Shown: in pieces, positions 33,975 through 44,673 of the stretch
Layout of the letters: each line of letters starts with the position of its first letter
Numbering within the stretch: the first letter of the stretch is position 1
Source of the DNA: Allodiplogaster sudhausi
Lineage: Eukaryota; Nematoda; Chromadorea; Rhabditida; Diplogasteridae
Assembly: GCA_945643635.1 (NCBI GenBank)
Contig: CALZFC010000031.1
Location: forward strand, 1,584,501 to 1,648,500
Direction of reading: 5' to 3'
Length of the DNA: 64,000 nucleotides
The notes under the pieces: model-generated
What the model was told of the DNA's origin: nothing
Seen by the model: the letters and a program-made list of their open reading frames with translations, nothing else
The model's database searches: none
Program-made: the position numbers and the translations under genes

Positions 33975-35221
33975 CTACCTTCGTTTCCGACGGCATTCAT
34001 GAGATCGCCGTGGCCTGGCACGAGACTCTCCTTGCCGCGTCCGATTGTGTCCGTGTAGTGTCCAGTGTTGGCCCCCGAGCTGAAGAGCACTTTATCTTAC
34101 TCAGAATTAACTTCAAGGTAGTACAGCCTTTGGACGGAGAATGGAAGAATAAATTAAGATAAGGCCACAAGATTTCATTTTACAATGTTTGTGTGTAAAT
34201 ACATCTGTTTAGGCAGATACATATATATGTACCTTTGCACATCTTGCATACTTATTAATGTTATGTTCCAGTTCCTGTTATGAGTATGTAGATTATGGAT
34301 GTGAGACCACCACAGCCATTGTGTTATTAAGGCAAAACATGAGAATCAATCACTTCTCCCTTGATGAAATGCCTCCCGTGTTGAATGTTGTAGTAAACAC
34401 GGGAACTTTATACTTGTAAAATAGTTAAAGGTTACTTTTAAGATGCAAGTTATGGTAAGATAGTTTACACGCAGGTAAGCGGATTGCGAATCAGTTCCAT
34501 ACAGGTCAGAGAGTACGCGTTGAAAATACGCGGATATTAAGGAGTTGATAATGAATAATAAGCTCTCGACTCACTGTTTAGGCACACAGTTAACGCACTC
34601 TTTGAGGGAATAAGGATAAATTGGTTAGTCAGATCAGAACAGAGACTCGGGTATGGGAAGATTGGATATTACAGTGAAGGATAGGCGGATGGAGAGCAGT
34701 GTCACTCTCACCTGATGACGTGGGCGTCCTTGCGGAGTCCCTTGTAGGGGTCGTGGGAGTAGATGGAGGGCCCAGGGCACTCCTCCTTCCGGATGCAGTG
34801 GCCATGCTTGGAGCGGACGAACCCCTTCGATGCCTGGCATTCGCAACGCTCGCCGCGGCAACGCTTCTCGCAGTCCGGCTGCATTCATTAATTAGACTTA
34901 TTAGTTAACGATGAAAAATTGGCCGCCGAGATCAAGATGAACTAGCACGAGGTAGAATATTGTGCATACAACAATTGGCTTCCTGCAAGTTCCCTCGCAG
35001 TGGCCGCAAGTCACGAAGACTTCGTTGTCCTGGCAGTCCGCCTGGCTTCTATCAGCCACAGACAGCGAAGTCCCCTGCCGACAGCTTTTGTTCATCATTA
35101 AAATACGCAACATCATCAATAGTAATTTATAAAGAGGAGATGATAAAAAAGTTCTGAAGACATATAGAAAAAGCGGACTGACGATGACAAGAAGAACGAT
35201 GAGAACGAAGAGACTTTCCAT
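33975..35221 (-). CDS. Secreted TIL-domain (Ascaris-type) serine protease inhibitor, 4 exons
   Basis: Exons 35183-35221, 34970-35074, 34712-34878 and 33975-34089 have GT-AG borders and consistent phases, giving about 141 residues. Exon 1 plus the start of exon 2 is a signal peptide (MESLFVLIVLLVI, then GTSLSVA). One trypsin-inhibitor-like domain follows with ten cysteines: DCQDNEVFVTCGHCEGTC, then PDCEKRCRGERCEC, then KGFVRSKHGHCIRKEEC. CGxCEGTC and CxCxxxxGFVR match the Ascaris trypsin/chymotrypsin inhibitor family. The reactive loop lies between the fifth and sixth cysteines (E-K-R), which suggests a trypsin-like target, but specificity is inference. The fourth exon, in phase, encodes an unusual Arg/His-rich basic tail ending CRRKRR; a different frame of the same exon is also open (SSGANTGHYTDTIG), so the tail is less certain. 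Confidence 0.8.
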
Positions 35222-35394
35222 TGAAGACTGCTTTCTGAATCTTTGGGAGAGCCGAATAAATAGGCTGATGGTCTAGCAGCCCTTTAATGGCTGAGAATGT
35301 TCACTTTTCTCTTTTTCCCTATCTTATTCCTTCTGCTTCCTCTCCATCTCTCAGCTCTCTATCTTCCAGTCTCTTGCTCTCGTTCATTTATCCC

Positions 35395-35405
35395 TCTCTC
35401 TCTCT

Positions 35406-35452
<47 letters not shown>

Positions 35453-35696
35453 CCCTCCCCCCTCCCTCTCTCCTTTCACTTTATACATAAGCTGCGAACT
35501 CTCAAGTACGTTCTTTTTATGGTTTGCGGTTAAAGTAGCAATGAGGAGGAATACCAACTCTTCTGAACACTTCACTCGCTTTCCCCCTCCACCCACACCC
35601 ATATTCTCTCACTAATGCTTGTAAAGTTACAAGGGAACATTAGTTCACCGAATGTCTAGATCGCATTCTCTCTCTTTCTCTCTTTCTCTCTCTCTT

Positions 35697-35732
<36 letters not shown>

Positions 35733-35740
35733 GATATCTA
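35395..35740. repeat. Two (CT)n microsatellites
   Basis: CT runs at about 35395-35455 and 35670-35735. The 35222-36594 interval between the TIL gene and the MITE shows no supported gene. Confidence 0.9.
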
Positions 35741-36600
35741 TCGTCCCTCTACTCTATCACCCTTCCCTTTATCTTCTTCTTCTCTCTCTCTCCAATCCTC
35801 TCACCATCTTCATTTTTTTTTCTATGTGTTCATACTATGCGAGTTCTACACTCTTTGCTCCATGACGATAATTTAGCTACTCACAAGGCACAGAGTAAGC
35901 CATGAATTGCAATGAGTTTTATTCTTTGACGATTAAAATGGGGGAAAATTCTAGGGAAAACATTGGTAATTCAAGTTTGCAAACAAAAAAAAAACAAGGA
36001 AGTTGAGTGGACAAAGTTGTTCGAGTGTACCTTGGGCCTAGATCTTCCTCGCTCTTCACGATTAGAAATCGCCAACTCAAGTACGTTCGACGGTTTATTC
36101 CCATATCTTCTGCATCATGCCTTTCTCTTTCTCTATCTCTCTCTCCCTCTCTCTATCGTTCGCTTTCTTTCTCCTCGGTCTTTCTTTTTCTCTTCTGGTT
36201 TGTTCATGCTAACCTGGAAATTCCTGCAAGGCCTTTCACATTTTTGACACCTCTTGAATTCATTTCATTGAAAAATGGGTAAATAATGGAAACAGGTTCA
36301 TGCAAACTGTTATCTCTTGTCTAACAGGCAAGATTGCGACCTTTTCGACGCTCTAAAATAAGGAATGCGGTATTTCGAAAATGCAACCGACGAGTGAAGC
36401 TTTGGAAGAGCGTTCGCGCCTTCTCGATATTTCGAATTCTTTCTTTCTAGTTTCGACGGATGTTTTTCTTTTGTTTAAAAGTCTTACTATTGATAGTCAG
36501 AGTTGCAGGAATTGCTGTGACGTATTGTTAGTTATAGTTAGGCCGTGATGATCCGTTCATTTTATCGGTGCTTTTATGATGAAATGCGCGTACTCGCAAC

Positions 36601-36984
36601 CACGGAGGGTACGGGTCATACAAATTCTTCCGGTTTGAGAGCACACCAAATCCGCGTTGCGCCCGTTTCATGCGTCGCGGCTAGGCAAAGCATATAGCTC
36701 TCCTCCAAATGCATCGATCGAAGTGATTTAAACTCCCTCCAAAAGTTACCGTAATATGTGGTCATTAATTTGAAAATTTAGGCAACTCCCTCCAAAATTT
36801 ACCGTAATATGTGGTCATTAATTTGAAAATTCTGGCAACTGGCAATTTGCCAGCACTTTCACCTTCGCTAATGATTTTGAAGTTCCGTTCCTTTTGTGTC
36901 ACACAATACGATTGTGGAAAACTTAAGAAATTTACAGTTCGACGCACCAAAATTCTCTCAAACCGGAAGGGGGTACCCTCCGTG
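36601..36984. mobile_element. MITE with CACGGAGGGTAC ends and 6-bp target duplication
   Basis: The element begins CACGGAGGGTAC and ends with the reverse complement, flanked by CGCAAC on both sides (36595-36600 and 36985-36990). Just inside, TTCCGGTTTGAGAG is also present inverted at both ends. Two near-identical tandem copies of a unit of about 53 bp (with TTACCGTAATATGTGGTCAT) lie in the middle (about 36729-36832). There is no coding capacity. It stops 10 bases before the upstream candidate ATG of the glutaredoxin-3 gene. Confidence 0.82.
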
Positions 36985-36994
36985 CGCAACGAAA

Positions 36995-38718
36995 ATGCTC
37001 AACTTTCCAGGCGATAAAAGAATGCCGATCGAGCAACTGAAATCCAAGAGCCTATTCGACGATTTCGTCAAAGGTTCCGAGTAGGTTTTTTTTCAGTTAT
37101 TTTCAATTCAGAAAAGAACTTTATCTCCTGAATATTTCTTTTTCTTTTCTTTTTTCAATCAACTTGATGATTCTCATTCAAATCGTTCTACTGCTTAATT
37201 AAGTTCAGAGTTGTTTACTACGCTTACATTCCTGCCTTTTGTTGCAGCCTTTCTCTTGTGCATTTCTACGCGTCGTGGGCGCCGCAATGCACACAACTCA
37301 ACACAGTTCGTGTTCTGTTTTCTTTCTTTCATCTTTCCATTGTCTCGCCCTTGATTCTAAATGACTTCTGCTCAGATCCTGGAAGATCTCGTCGTCGATC
37401 TGAAGGAGCCTTTCCGTGTTGCTTTCATCGATGCCGAAGGAGTTCCAGAAGTTTCTAAGCAGTGCTCCATCAAGGCCGCTCCAGTTGTTCTTTTCTTCAA
37501 GGTTCTTTTTATTGTTGTAAGGTACGGATGGTTTGTTTCTGTTTCATAATACAGCTTAGCTTTGTATCATGCTTTTTAAAAATCGAATGCAGTTTTGAAC
37601 GAAAAAAACGTTAGGAGATTAACAAAGAATGATGCTAATATCAAGAGTGTAGTGTTGTAGAATGGCAAGGAGCTGGACCGGGTGGAGGGCTTCAAGCCCG
37701 TCGACATTCGACTGAAAGTCCAGCAGCACACGGGGAATGCACCCGCTGCTTCGGGCGACACTTCTGCTACCGAGGTATTTATTTTATTCACCTATTTGTT
37801 GATTGCTGGATTCATGTAAGAACACGGAAATCTGAGAAATGTTGAGAGAAGCACTAAAAGCAATTTAAAATGGATTCAAAACGTGGTATTAATGCGACAA
37901 GAATTCTCGACCACGAGAGCACTCATTGCCAATCTGTAGATTTATTGGTTGAGTTTCCAGCCTCTCAACGAGCGTCTGAAGCGTCTGATCAACAAGTCGC
38001 GGCTCATGCTTTTCATGAAGGGCAACCGAGAGGGACCGCGTTGCGGTCAGCTTTCCCATCTCTTGCTAGATTGAATCCTTGTACACTTTTTTTTAAAATC
38101 ATGAGTACTGTACCTAGCTGTCGATTTTCGGTAGAGAAGAGGCCTACTACATTTTAGCCATGAAAACATGTTTACTAGTTGGTAATGAATTGCTCGTGTT
38201 GTAGGGTTCAGCAAGCAGGTTGTCGCTCTGTTGGCAGAGCACAACGCGGACTACGAGACCTTCGACATCCTCGCGGATGAAGAAGTTCGCCAAGGACTCA
38301 AGGTCAGTGGAGAGGAGCTGTTTCTGTTGTGGGCTTCTTTCATGATGGAAGTTTCCCTTTCTTTATAATGATGACATAAAAGAAATGGTTTTCCAAATCA
38401 GGGGTTTTCAATGCGATGCTCTGTTCAATGGTCACAGAAAGTAGTAACCTGCGCATTTCGAAACTTCTTTACTAAACTTTTTCATATGAATCATATCAAA
38501 TCGCTTGGGTGGCAAATTCAACTTCTTTGCACCGCTTAGGAGGATCAACATTTTTGCAAACGGATTTAAACAGACTCGCTTAATTTCTCCAGGAGTACAG
38601 CAACTGGCCGACGTATCCGCAACTTTATCTGGACGGAGAGTTGATCGGCGGATTGGATGTTATCAGAGAGGAACTTCAGGACCCTGATTTCGCGGCCAAT
38701 CTTCCCAAGAAGGCCTGA
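36995..38718 (+). CDS. glrx3: Glutaredoxin-3 / PICOT (thioredoxin domain plus one monothiol glutaredoxin domain), 7 exons
   Basis: Cytosolic/nuclear monothiol glutaredoxin that binds [2Fe-2S] clusters with BolA2 and serves iron-sulfur delivery. Exons: 36995 (or 37022) to 37080, 37248-37305, 37376-37501, 37661-37774, 37961-38045, 38205-38302 and 38593-38718. All have GT-AG borders and agree in phase. The thioredoxin-like domain has [14 protein letters not shown] with a single Cys (APQC), as in PICOT. The glutaredoxin domain has RLMLFMKG, the CGFS active site split by intron 5, [18 protein letters not shown] and a stop after KKA. With about 220-230 residues it carries one Grx domain, like yeast Grx3/4 and unlike the two of human GLRX3. 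The first ATG abuts a MITE; the second, at 37022 (MPIEQLKSK), may be the real start. Confidence 0.93.
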
Positions 38719-39520
38719 GGATCATTGGCTATCTGGGAGCGGCTTTTTAAATGGATATTTGCTCTGTGCCAGACTAAAGCCTTGCTGCCATCCAATCATT
38801 ACAGACCCTTATTCCACGTGTATTGATTTCTAATTTGTTTTAAGTAGGCAGTTAATTTCTATTTGTTTCATTTGCTGATGTTCATTCAGTAGTTCCTGGA
38901 GTATGAATTTGTTATTCGTGTTCAAATTTAAATTTATGCTGTAGAATAACATTCTTTTCCCAGTAATGAAGGGGTTCACTTGTTTCAAAGTTGGTACTAT
39001 TCTATTTCCCTCAGTCTTCACACATTTTTCACTTTTTTGACAAATTCATCATTTTGGGAATCGATGAAGGAAGTTATGCTCAACACTTCCTTATTCATAG
39101 GCCCATGTGATCGGGGAGGGTATTTATTCCTGAGTGGAAATGAACGCAGAATTCAGTGGAAAAACACTCTTGTATCATCAGGTACGAATGCGTACATGTA
39201 CGGTCATTAGGGGATAAGTTATCCTCTCGGCAAGCACACCATTTCAAAACTTTTCCACACAATGTTTCAATTTAACAGTTATTTTCTGAGATTGTCAGTG
39301 TTGTAACAAAATAAGCTATGGAGGATATTTATGCTGAGGGAATAAGGAGTGGCGAAGTTGCGAGGGCAGGAAGAAGTAGGAGAGTGGTCAAGTTGACTGT
39401 AAAGCACTTCAATTAGTTAGTCTACTCCAGATAAACTATTCAATTTAATTAGAGAACAAAATCAAAGAAATTCTTTTGAGAATGACGAATTTCTAAAATA
39501 ATTCGAACTGTTAGTTGACC

Positions 39521-39864
39521 TCAGTTGGGGCCGAGATAGCACGACTGGTCGGTGCGGGGCTTGGTGACACCCGGAGCTAAAAATAAGGAAAATAAAGAGA
39601 AAATACGCTCTTTAATTCTTCTTAGAAACTCTCTAGACTTATGTACTGGCAGGCGCTGAGGCAGCTTTGCCGTTGGAGTTCGAGGGTACGTATTCAAATG
39701 ACAGCAGCGAAAGACTAACTGTAGCTGTTGGCACTCGGCTGGGGGCTGGAGCCGGCGGCGGGCTGGTCCCAGGCGTAGCCCTCCGAGACGTAGGTCTGGC
39801 CGCCAGAGCCGTAGGAACCGGCGCCAGAAGGAGCGGGGGCCGAGAAGTACGCCGACTTGTCCAT
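39521..39864 (-). CDS. Small Gly/Ser/Pro/Tyr-rich protein, 2-3 exons
   Basis: Exon 39720-39864 starts MDKSAYFSAPAPSGAGSYGS and continues low-complexity through EGYAWDQPAAGSSPQPSANS. A GTTAGT donor ends it in phase 1. Exon 39521-39576 completes PGVTKPRTDQSCYLGPN and a stop. A 9-base micro-exon (about 39657-39665) would also fit in phase, adding three residues. The total is about 66 residues. Composition recalls structural or cuticle-type small proteins, but I recognise no family. An upstream in-frame hydrophobic stretch (CAFPLLVAFLASLIA) lacks an ATG after the TATA box; another frame starting MLVETSLAFALFL also looks like a signal peptide, so the start and even the frame are not settled. Confidence 0.45.
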
Positions 39865-39943
39865 TGCGATGAGAGAAGCGAGGAAAGCGACCAGCAGAGG
39901 AAAAGCGCAAAGGCAAGACTGGTTTCTACTAACATTCAGGACT

Positions 39944-39951
39944 CTTTTATA
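39944..39951 (-). promoter_or_regulatory. TATA box of the small Gly/Ser-rich gene
   Basis: TATAAAAG on the minus strand lies about 80 bases upstream of the ATG at 39864, with a purine-flanked start-site region between. Confidence 0.5.
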
Positions 39952-39969
39952 CTCGATTCTGTGCAATAT

Positions 39970-41940
39970 TTTAAATATGGAAATTTTAACTTTAGCAGTG
40001 AAATACGTGAATTATTTTAGGAGAATTTTTTAATGCGGCAATCGTATGGACAACTAAATAGCAATTTCAAGTATTTGCATCTCTAAATCTAAAAATTGGA
40101 GTTGCAAATTTTCTTTTAATGAATTATGATTTTTGGAGATAAGCTGCCTAAAACAATTTTACTTTCCATACCCACATGAAGTGGAATAAGGGATCGACAA
40201 TTTGCTATTCACCATATCATAAATCTTTTTAATACCACTAGTTCTGATAGATAATCAATTAGATTGAATTAGAAAGACTCTTCTAGGATCTCTAGTCTTT
40301 TATTTTAAATTCTTGTGTTATTTTTAGTTAACTCCTTTATCTAAAAACAACGAATGAGTAGTTCTTTTTTCTAACGTTGAATTCAAATTTTATTCTGAAG
40401 AACATTAGCTGTGAAAGTTATTCCACGAATAGTTATTATTCTTACATTTATTCGTACAAAATGCAATTATTTCACTTTATCTGCCGTTGTTCTTACACTG
40501 GTATTGTTGAAAGTTATGTGCATACATACATACAAGTGTACCTTTCTAGAAAAAAAGCTAACGAGAAAATCATATATGAGATTATTATGACGTACATAGT
40601 TTATTTCGCAAGACTGATTTCTATCTCGTTTTCAGGCTCCGCTTATAAATTTATTTTTCTTGAAAGGATTATGACGCAGATCGTATTATAGTATGTACAT
40701 ATATGTATGTATAATGCATATAATGCCGGCATTTCGTACACACAATTTATTTGCATTATTTAATCTGTATATTATCGAATCTTAACGTTCATACATAATC
40801 CTTGGCATGATTCGCCTTTCCTTCAGCCGATTGTTAAATTGTTATGTGAAGCTTAAAAAAGGCATGACTGACATTGGCTTTTATAACATCAAAACAATGA
40901 ATGGATTCATCAATACAAGAGCCATTCCGGCGGAAGACAACAACAATCAAAGGAGATAAAATGATAGTATATAATGAACATACAGACGAAAGAAGGCAGA
41001 AACCATGCTTTCTGAGATCGTGAAATAAGCAAGCGAGGTGCATACGTATAGTAATCTCTCCTCTAATGCTAACACATTTCTTACAAATATGGCATTTTGC
41101 ACATTCCACTGCCTACAACCGGAAGGACTTAACACAGAAAAAAAATCACTCTATCAAAAATATCACCAAGTATCTCACACTTTTGCTCTATGAATGGTCT
41201 GTAGATAGTCATTGTAAAGATTACAATATGTAATTTGTGAGATAAAACTACATCCCTTAGCGTATAGTAATCAAATAATATTGTCTTCACTATTTGGAAT
41301 AGATATTTGGCAAGCATTGCATACATACATATGAACTATTATAATTAGTTATTGTGCTAAAAAAACCGAAATTTGTTTTCATATTAGCAGCTTATGACAA
41401 AAAAGAATAAGCGAAAAACAAATAAAGTGACGATAAATGAGGAAGCAGCAATATGCGCGCGTACAGAATTAGATGATGCGTTACTTTAGCTTTCTTAAAT
41501 ACTCCCGCGCAAAGATGTTCAAATGAAAGATTGAGAGCTGCGCAAGAAGTAAATGCACAAGAAGATGAAAAGAGAAAGAAAATAGAAATATGGCTTGAAG
41601 CGTGTTGGCTGGCATTGCCCGAGTTGCTGGTCTTAGGCGTGCTGCGTATCACAGATAAGTCGTGCAATAAATAATACGGTAAACAAGTCATCACAAAAGG
41701 ATAAGAAACCAGGACTTCTATGAAGGTTTGAGACAGAAACTTGAAATGCACTCGAAAATGATCATCACATTCAAAGTTGCTGTAATAATGCATGATCACA
41801 GAAGAAGGGATGCTAAGGTAAGAGTGTTCTCTAGAGAGTCCTACTGCAATTATGCCTTGATGAACACCAGTGAAGCAGCAAGAAAGAGGAAGGGATGGAT
41901 GATCTACTGACTGATCAACTACTGGAAAGGGGCTGAACTT
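39970..41940. other. AT-rich intergenic region, no gene seen
   Basis: About 2 kb with AT-rich sequence, a short ACATATATGTATGT repeat near 40690, and no frame with splice support. The 3' UTR of the Gln-rich gene probably extends into the right part. Confidence 0.5.
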
Positions 41941-41942
41941 GC

Positions 41943-42678
41943 TCAGCTCGTGCCGTTGTTCCAGAGCTGAGGAGCGTTCTGCAGGCGGAACGCGTTGTAC
42001 TCGCTCACGGAGATCTAAGAATACGGGCACGGTTACTAAGCTCATGTATCCACAGTTCATAGATCTAAGCCTATTGGAAAAGAAAAAGAGCGAAAGACAC
42101 AGACTTGAATAGGCCGTTGCTGGAGAGCGGCGGCTGTTGCCTGCGGCTGTGCCCCAGCCACACTCGTGGCGACCAGCTGTGGCTGCTGCGAGGGATGGAT
42201 GAGGTAGCCGAGGGACTGGGGGGCGCCGCCCGCCTGCTGCTGAATCGGCGCGTAGATCGCTTGGCCGGGACCGACCGCCGCCGCCAGCTGAGCCTGAGAA
42301 ATGAACAAGCTTAGCTTAGTCATTTTTGTTTCAGAAACGATAAGAAAAAGTTTCTTTCCAAAAGGGGTTTTCAGTATTCGACATCCGCTTTATGTACTCA
42401 ATGACAAAAGCTGTGGAGGTGAATAATAAAATGTCAGAAAAATATGTACAGTATCTATGTATTTAAACAATAGAGAGAAAGAGCTGAAATGATGACCTGC
42501 TGCGCCTGTAGCTGCTGCAGTTGTTGCTGCAGCTGCAGCTGATGCTGCATGTTCAGAAGATGGACTTGCTGCTGCGCAGGCGTGAGAGTCACGGTCTGCG
42601 GCTGCAGCTGGAGAGCCTGCGGCGGCGGTTGGCCGGGCGCCGCCGCCACGGGCATCGCCTGGCGGACGAGGTGGACAC

Positions 42679-42709
<31 letters not shown>

Positions 42710-42719
42710 TTGTTGCTGC

Positions 42720-42751
<32 letters not shown>

Positions 42752-44642
42752 TTGTTGCTGCTGCTGCTGTTGCTGAGCCGCTGCGACTACGGCCGCTTGT
42801 TGCTGAAAGAATAAATATACTATTTTCCTAATCTTCAGTGGCTGATCAATAAGGCGTAATACTTTGTAATTAAAGAAAAGTATATATGTATGTAAATATG
42901 TCAAAAAAAGGATCGGGGCCATAAAATGTTTCTTCGCCGACCTGCTGAAGCTGCTGCAGCTGTTGCACATGCTGCAGCTGAACATGCTGCTGCAGAGTGG
43001 CGGCGGACGCGGAGACGGGCGTGCCGGTGGAGCTGGCGACGGAGACGGGGCGCGCATCTTTGGGCGACGTCGCCGTGGTCGAGGCGGGCGCGGCGGGGGG
43101 CGCGGCCGCCTCCGTCTTATAGAACGGATTCGGCATCTGAATCTGCTCTGTGCTTGGAGCATGTTGAGGCGTTGGACTTTTAACTTAATCAACATTTGCT
43201 ACAATGTTGACAAAGAAAGCGACGATAAACTTACTCGGACCATTTGGCCATTGGAGTTGATGATGAGATGAGGAGATGTCATGTGTTCGTTGGAGATGAC
43301 CGGCTGCGCAGAGCTCACAATCGGCGCGACCACCTACAAACATTAATCATTCTCTGAGAATAAGTATTTACAATCTGACAAAATGTGATAAAAAGTGGTC
43401 CGAAAAGAACCTGAAGCTGCTGTTGTTGCTGCTGCTGTTGCTGAACTTGTTGCTGCTGAACTTGCTGCTGTTGCTGCTGTAGCTGATGCAGTCTCTGCAG
43501 CTGCTGCAGCTGCTGCTGGAGAGCGAGTTGTTGCTGCTGTTGTTGAGCTGCTTGCTGCATTCGCAGCTGGTCCTCAAGAAAAAAGTTTTTTAGTTTGACT
43601 ACACACATTTTATTTAATTCCATACGCTGTAATACAACTGTGTTTTGAGCTTATGATATGAGGCTCAGTTCACTGATTGTGAGCTATTGTCTTGAAATTA
43701 TGACTCGCGTGTTCCAATGATAATGAAAATCGCGTCTCTCTTGTCGTTAACATTTCCTCTCTTCTCAGACGAGGGAAAGTTCGCCAAGACCTTTCCCTTG
43801 CCTGATAAGAGCAGCCATTTTCCTCGACACCAAGCTCCGCTTCATTGTTCTCCATTACAGTGATGCCATCTCATAGGCAAACTACGTCACAAACTAATTA
43901 TCAATTCAAACTTATCAATGGATCAGTTCACTGAGCATCTCTCTTATCTCTCTTCTGCATTCCCTCTTCGCACTCTTCTGACATTTCACTGTTGAGGTAA
44001 AGCTGTTACGCCTTGTGATTAGATCCCCAAACGCGATAGCAAATGAATTCTACTGGCCGTGAATGGAAATGACAGTCATTTGAGAAATGATTGCGGTTTG
44101 TCATCAAATGTCATTGTTGATATTGATGACTGATTGAGAGTGAAAGAGACCGAAAATGTAGAAGTATCTCTGCTTCTCTGGCACTCTCTCTCTATCAATT
44201 CTCTCTCTCCCTCTTTGGTCTCTCAACAATTCCGTCTGGTGATAGGAACCGAATGTACATATGCACGAGTGCAAACCCATTTCAGCAGTGTTATATGTGA
44301 TATGATAGGGAAGGCCTATAAATGTCGCCATGTCAGAGATGATAAGGCAGGAAAGCAAGCAAATGGCTTGTTCAAGCAAACATTCGAATGAGCTCAGTGC
44401 AAACACTCTCTCGACCATTTCAGCAACGAAAGAAGTGATAGGGTCCTTTGATAAGATTACGGTCTGTGTTTGGAAAGAGCAGAAGAATTTGCAGAGTGAG
44501 CTGAAGTAATCTTTGCAAGTGTGCAAAGAGTGCTCTAACCATAAGTGAGTGGGTAGTCCGAGAGTGCTACAGTTTCCTCCCCAGAGGCTAATCGGTCTTT
44601 CGGTAGAATGCCCGCGAAAACAATGACTGCGGAAGAGGAATA

Positions 44643-44673
<31 letters not shown>

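Noticed and set aside
42521..42814. Plus-strand poly-Leu and poly-Cys frames
   Set aside because: Antisense readings of the CAG repeat of the Gln-rich gene.
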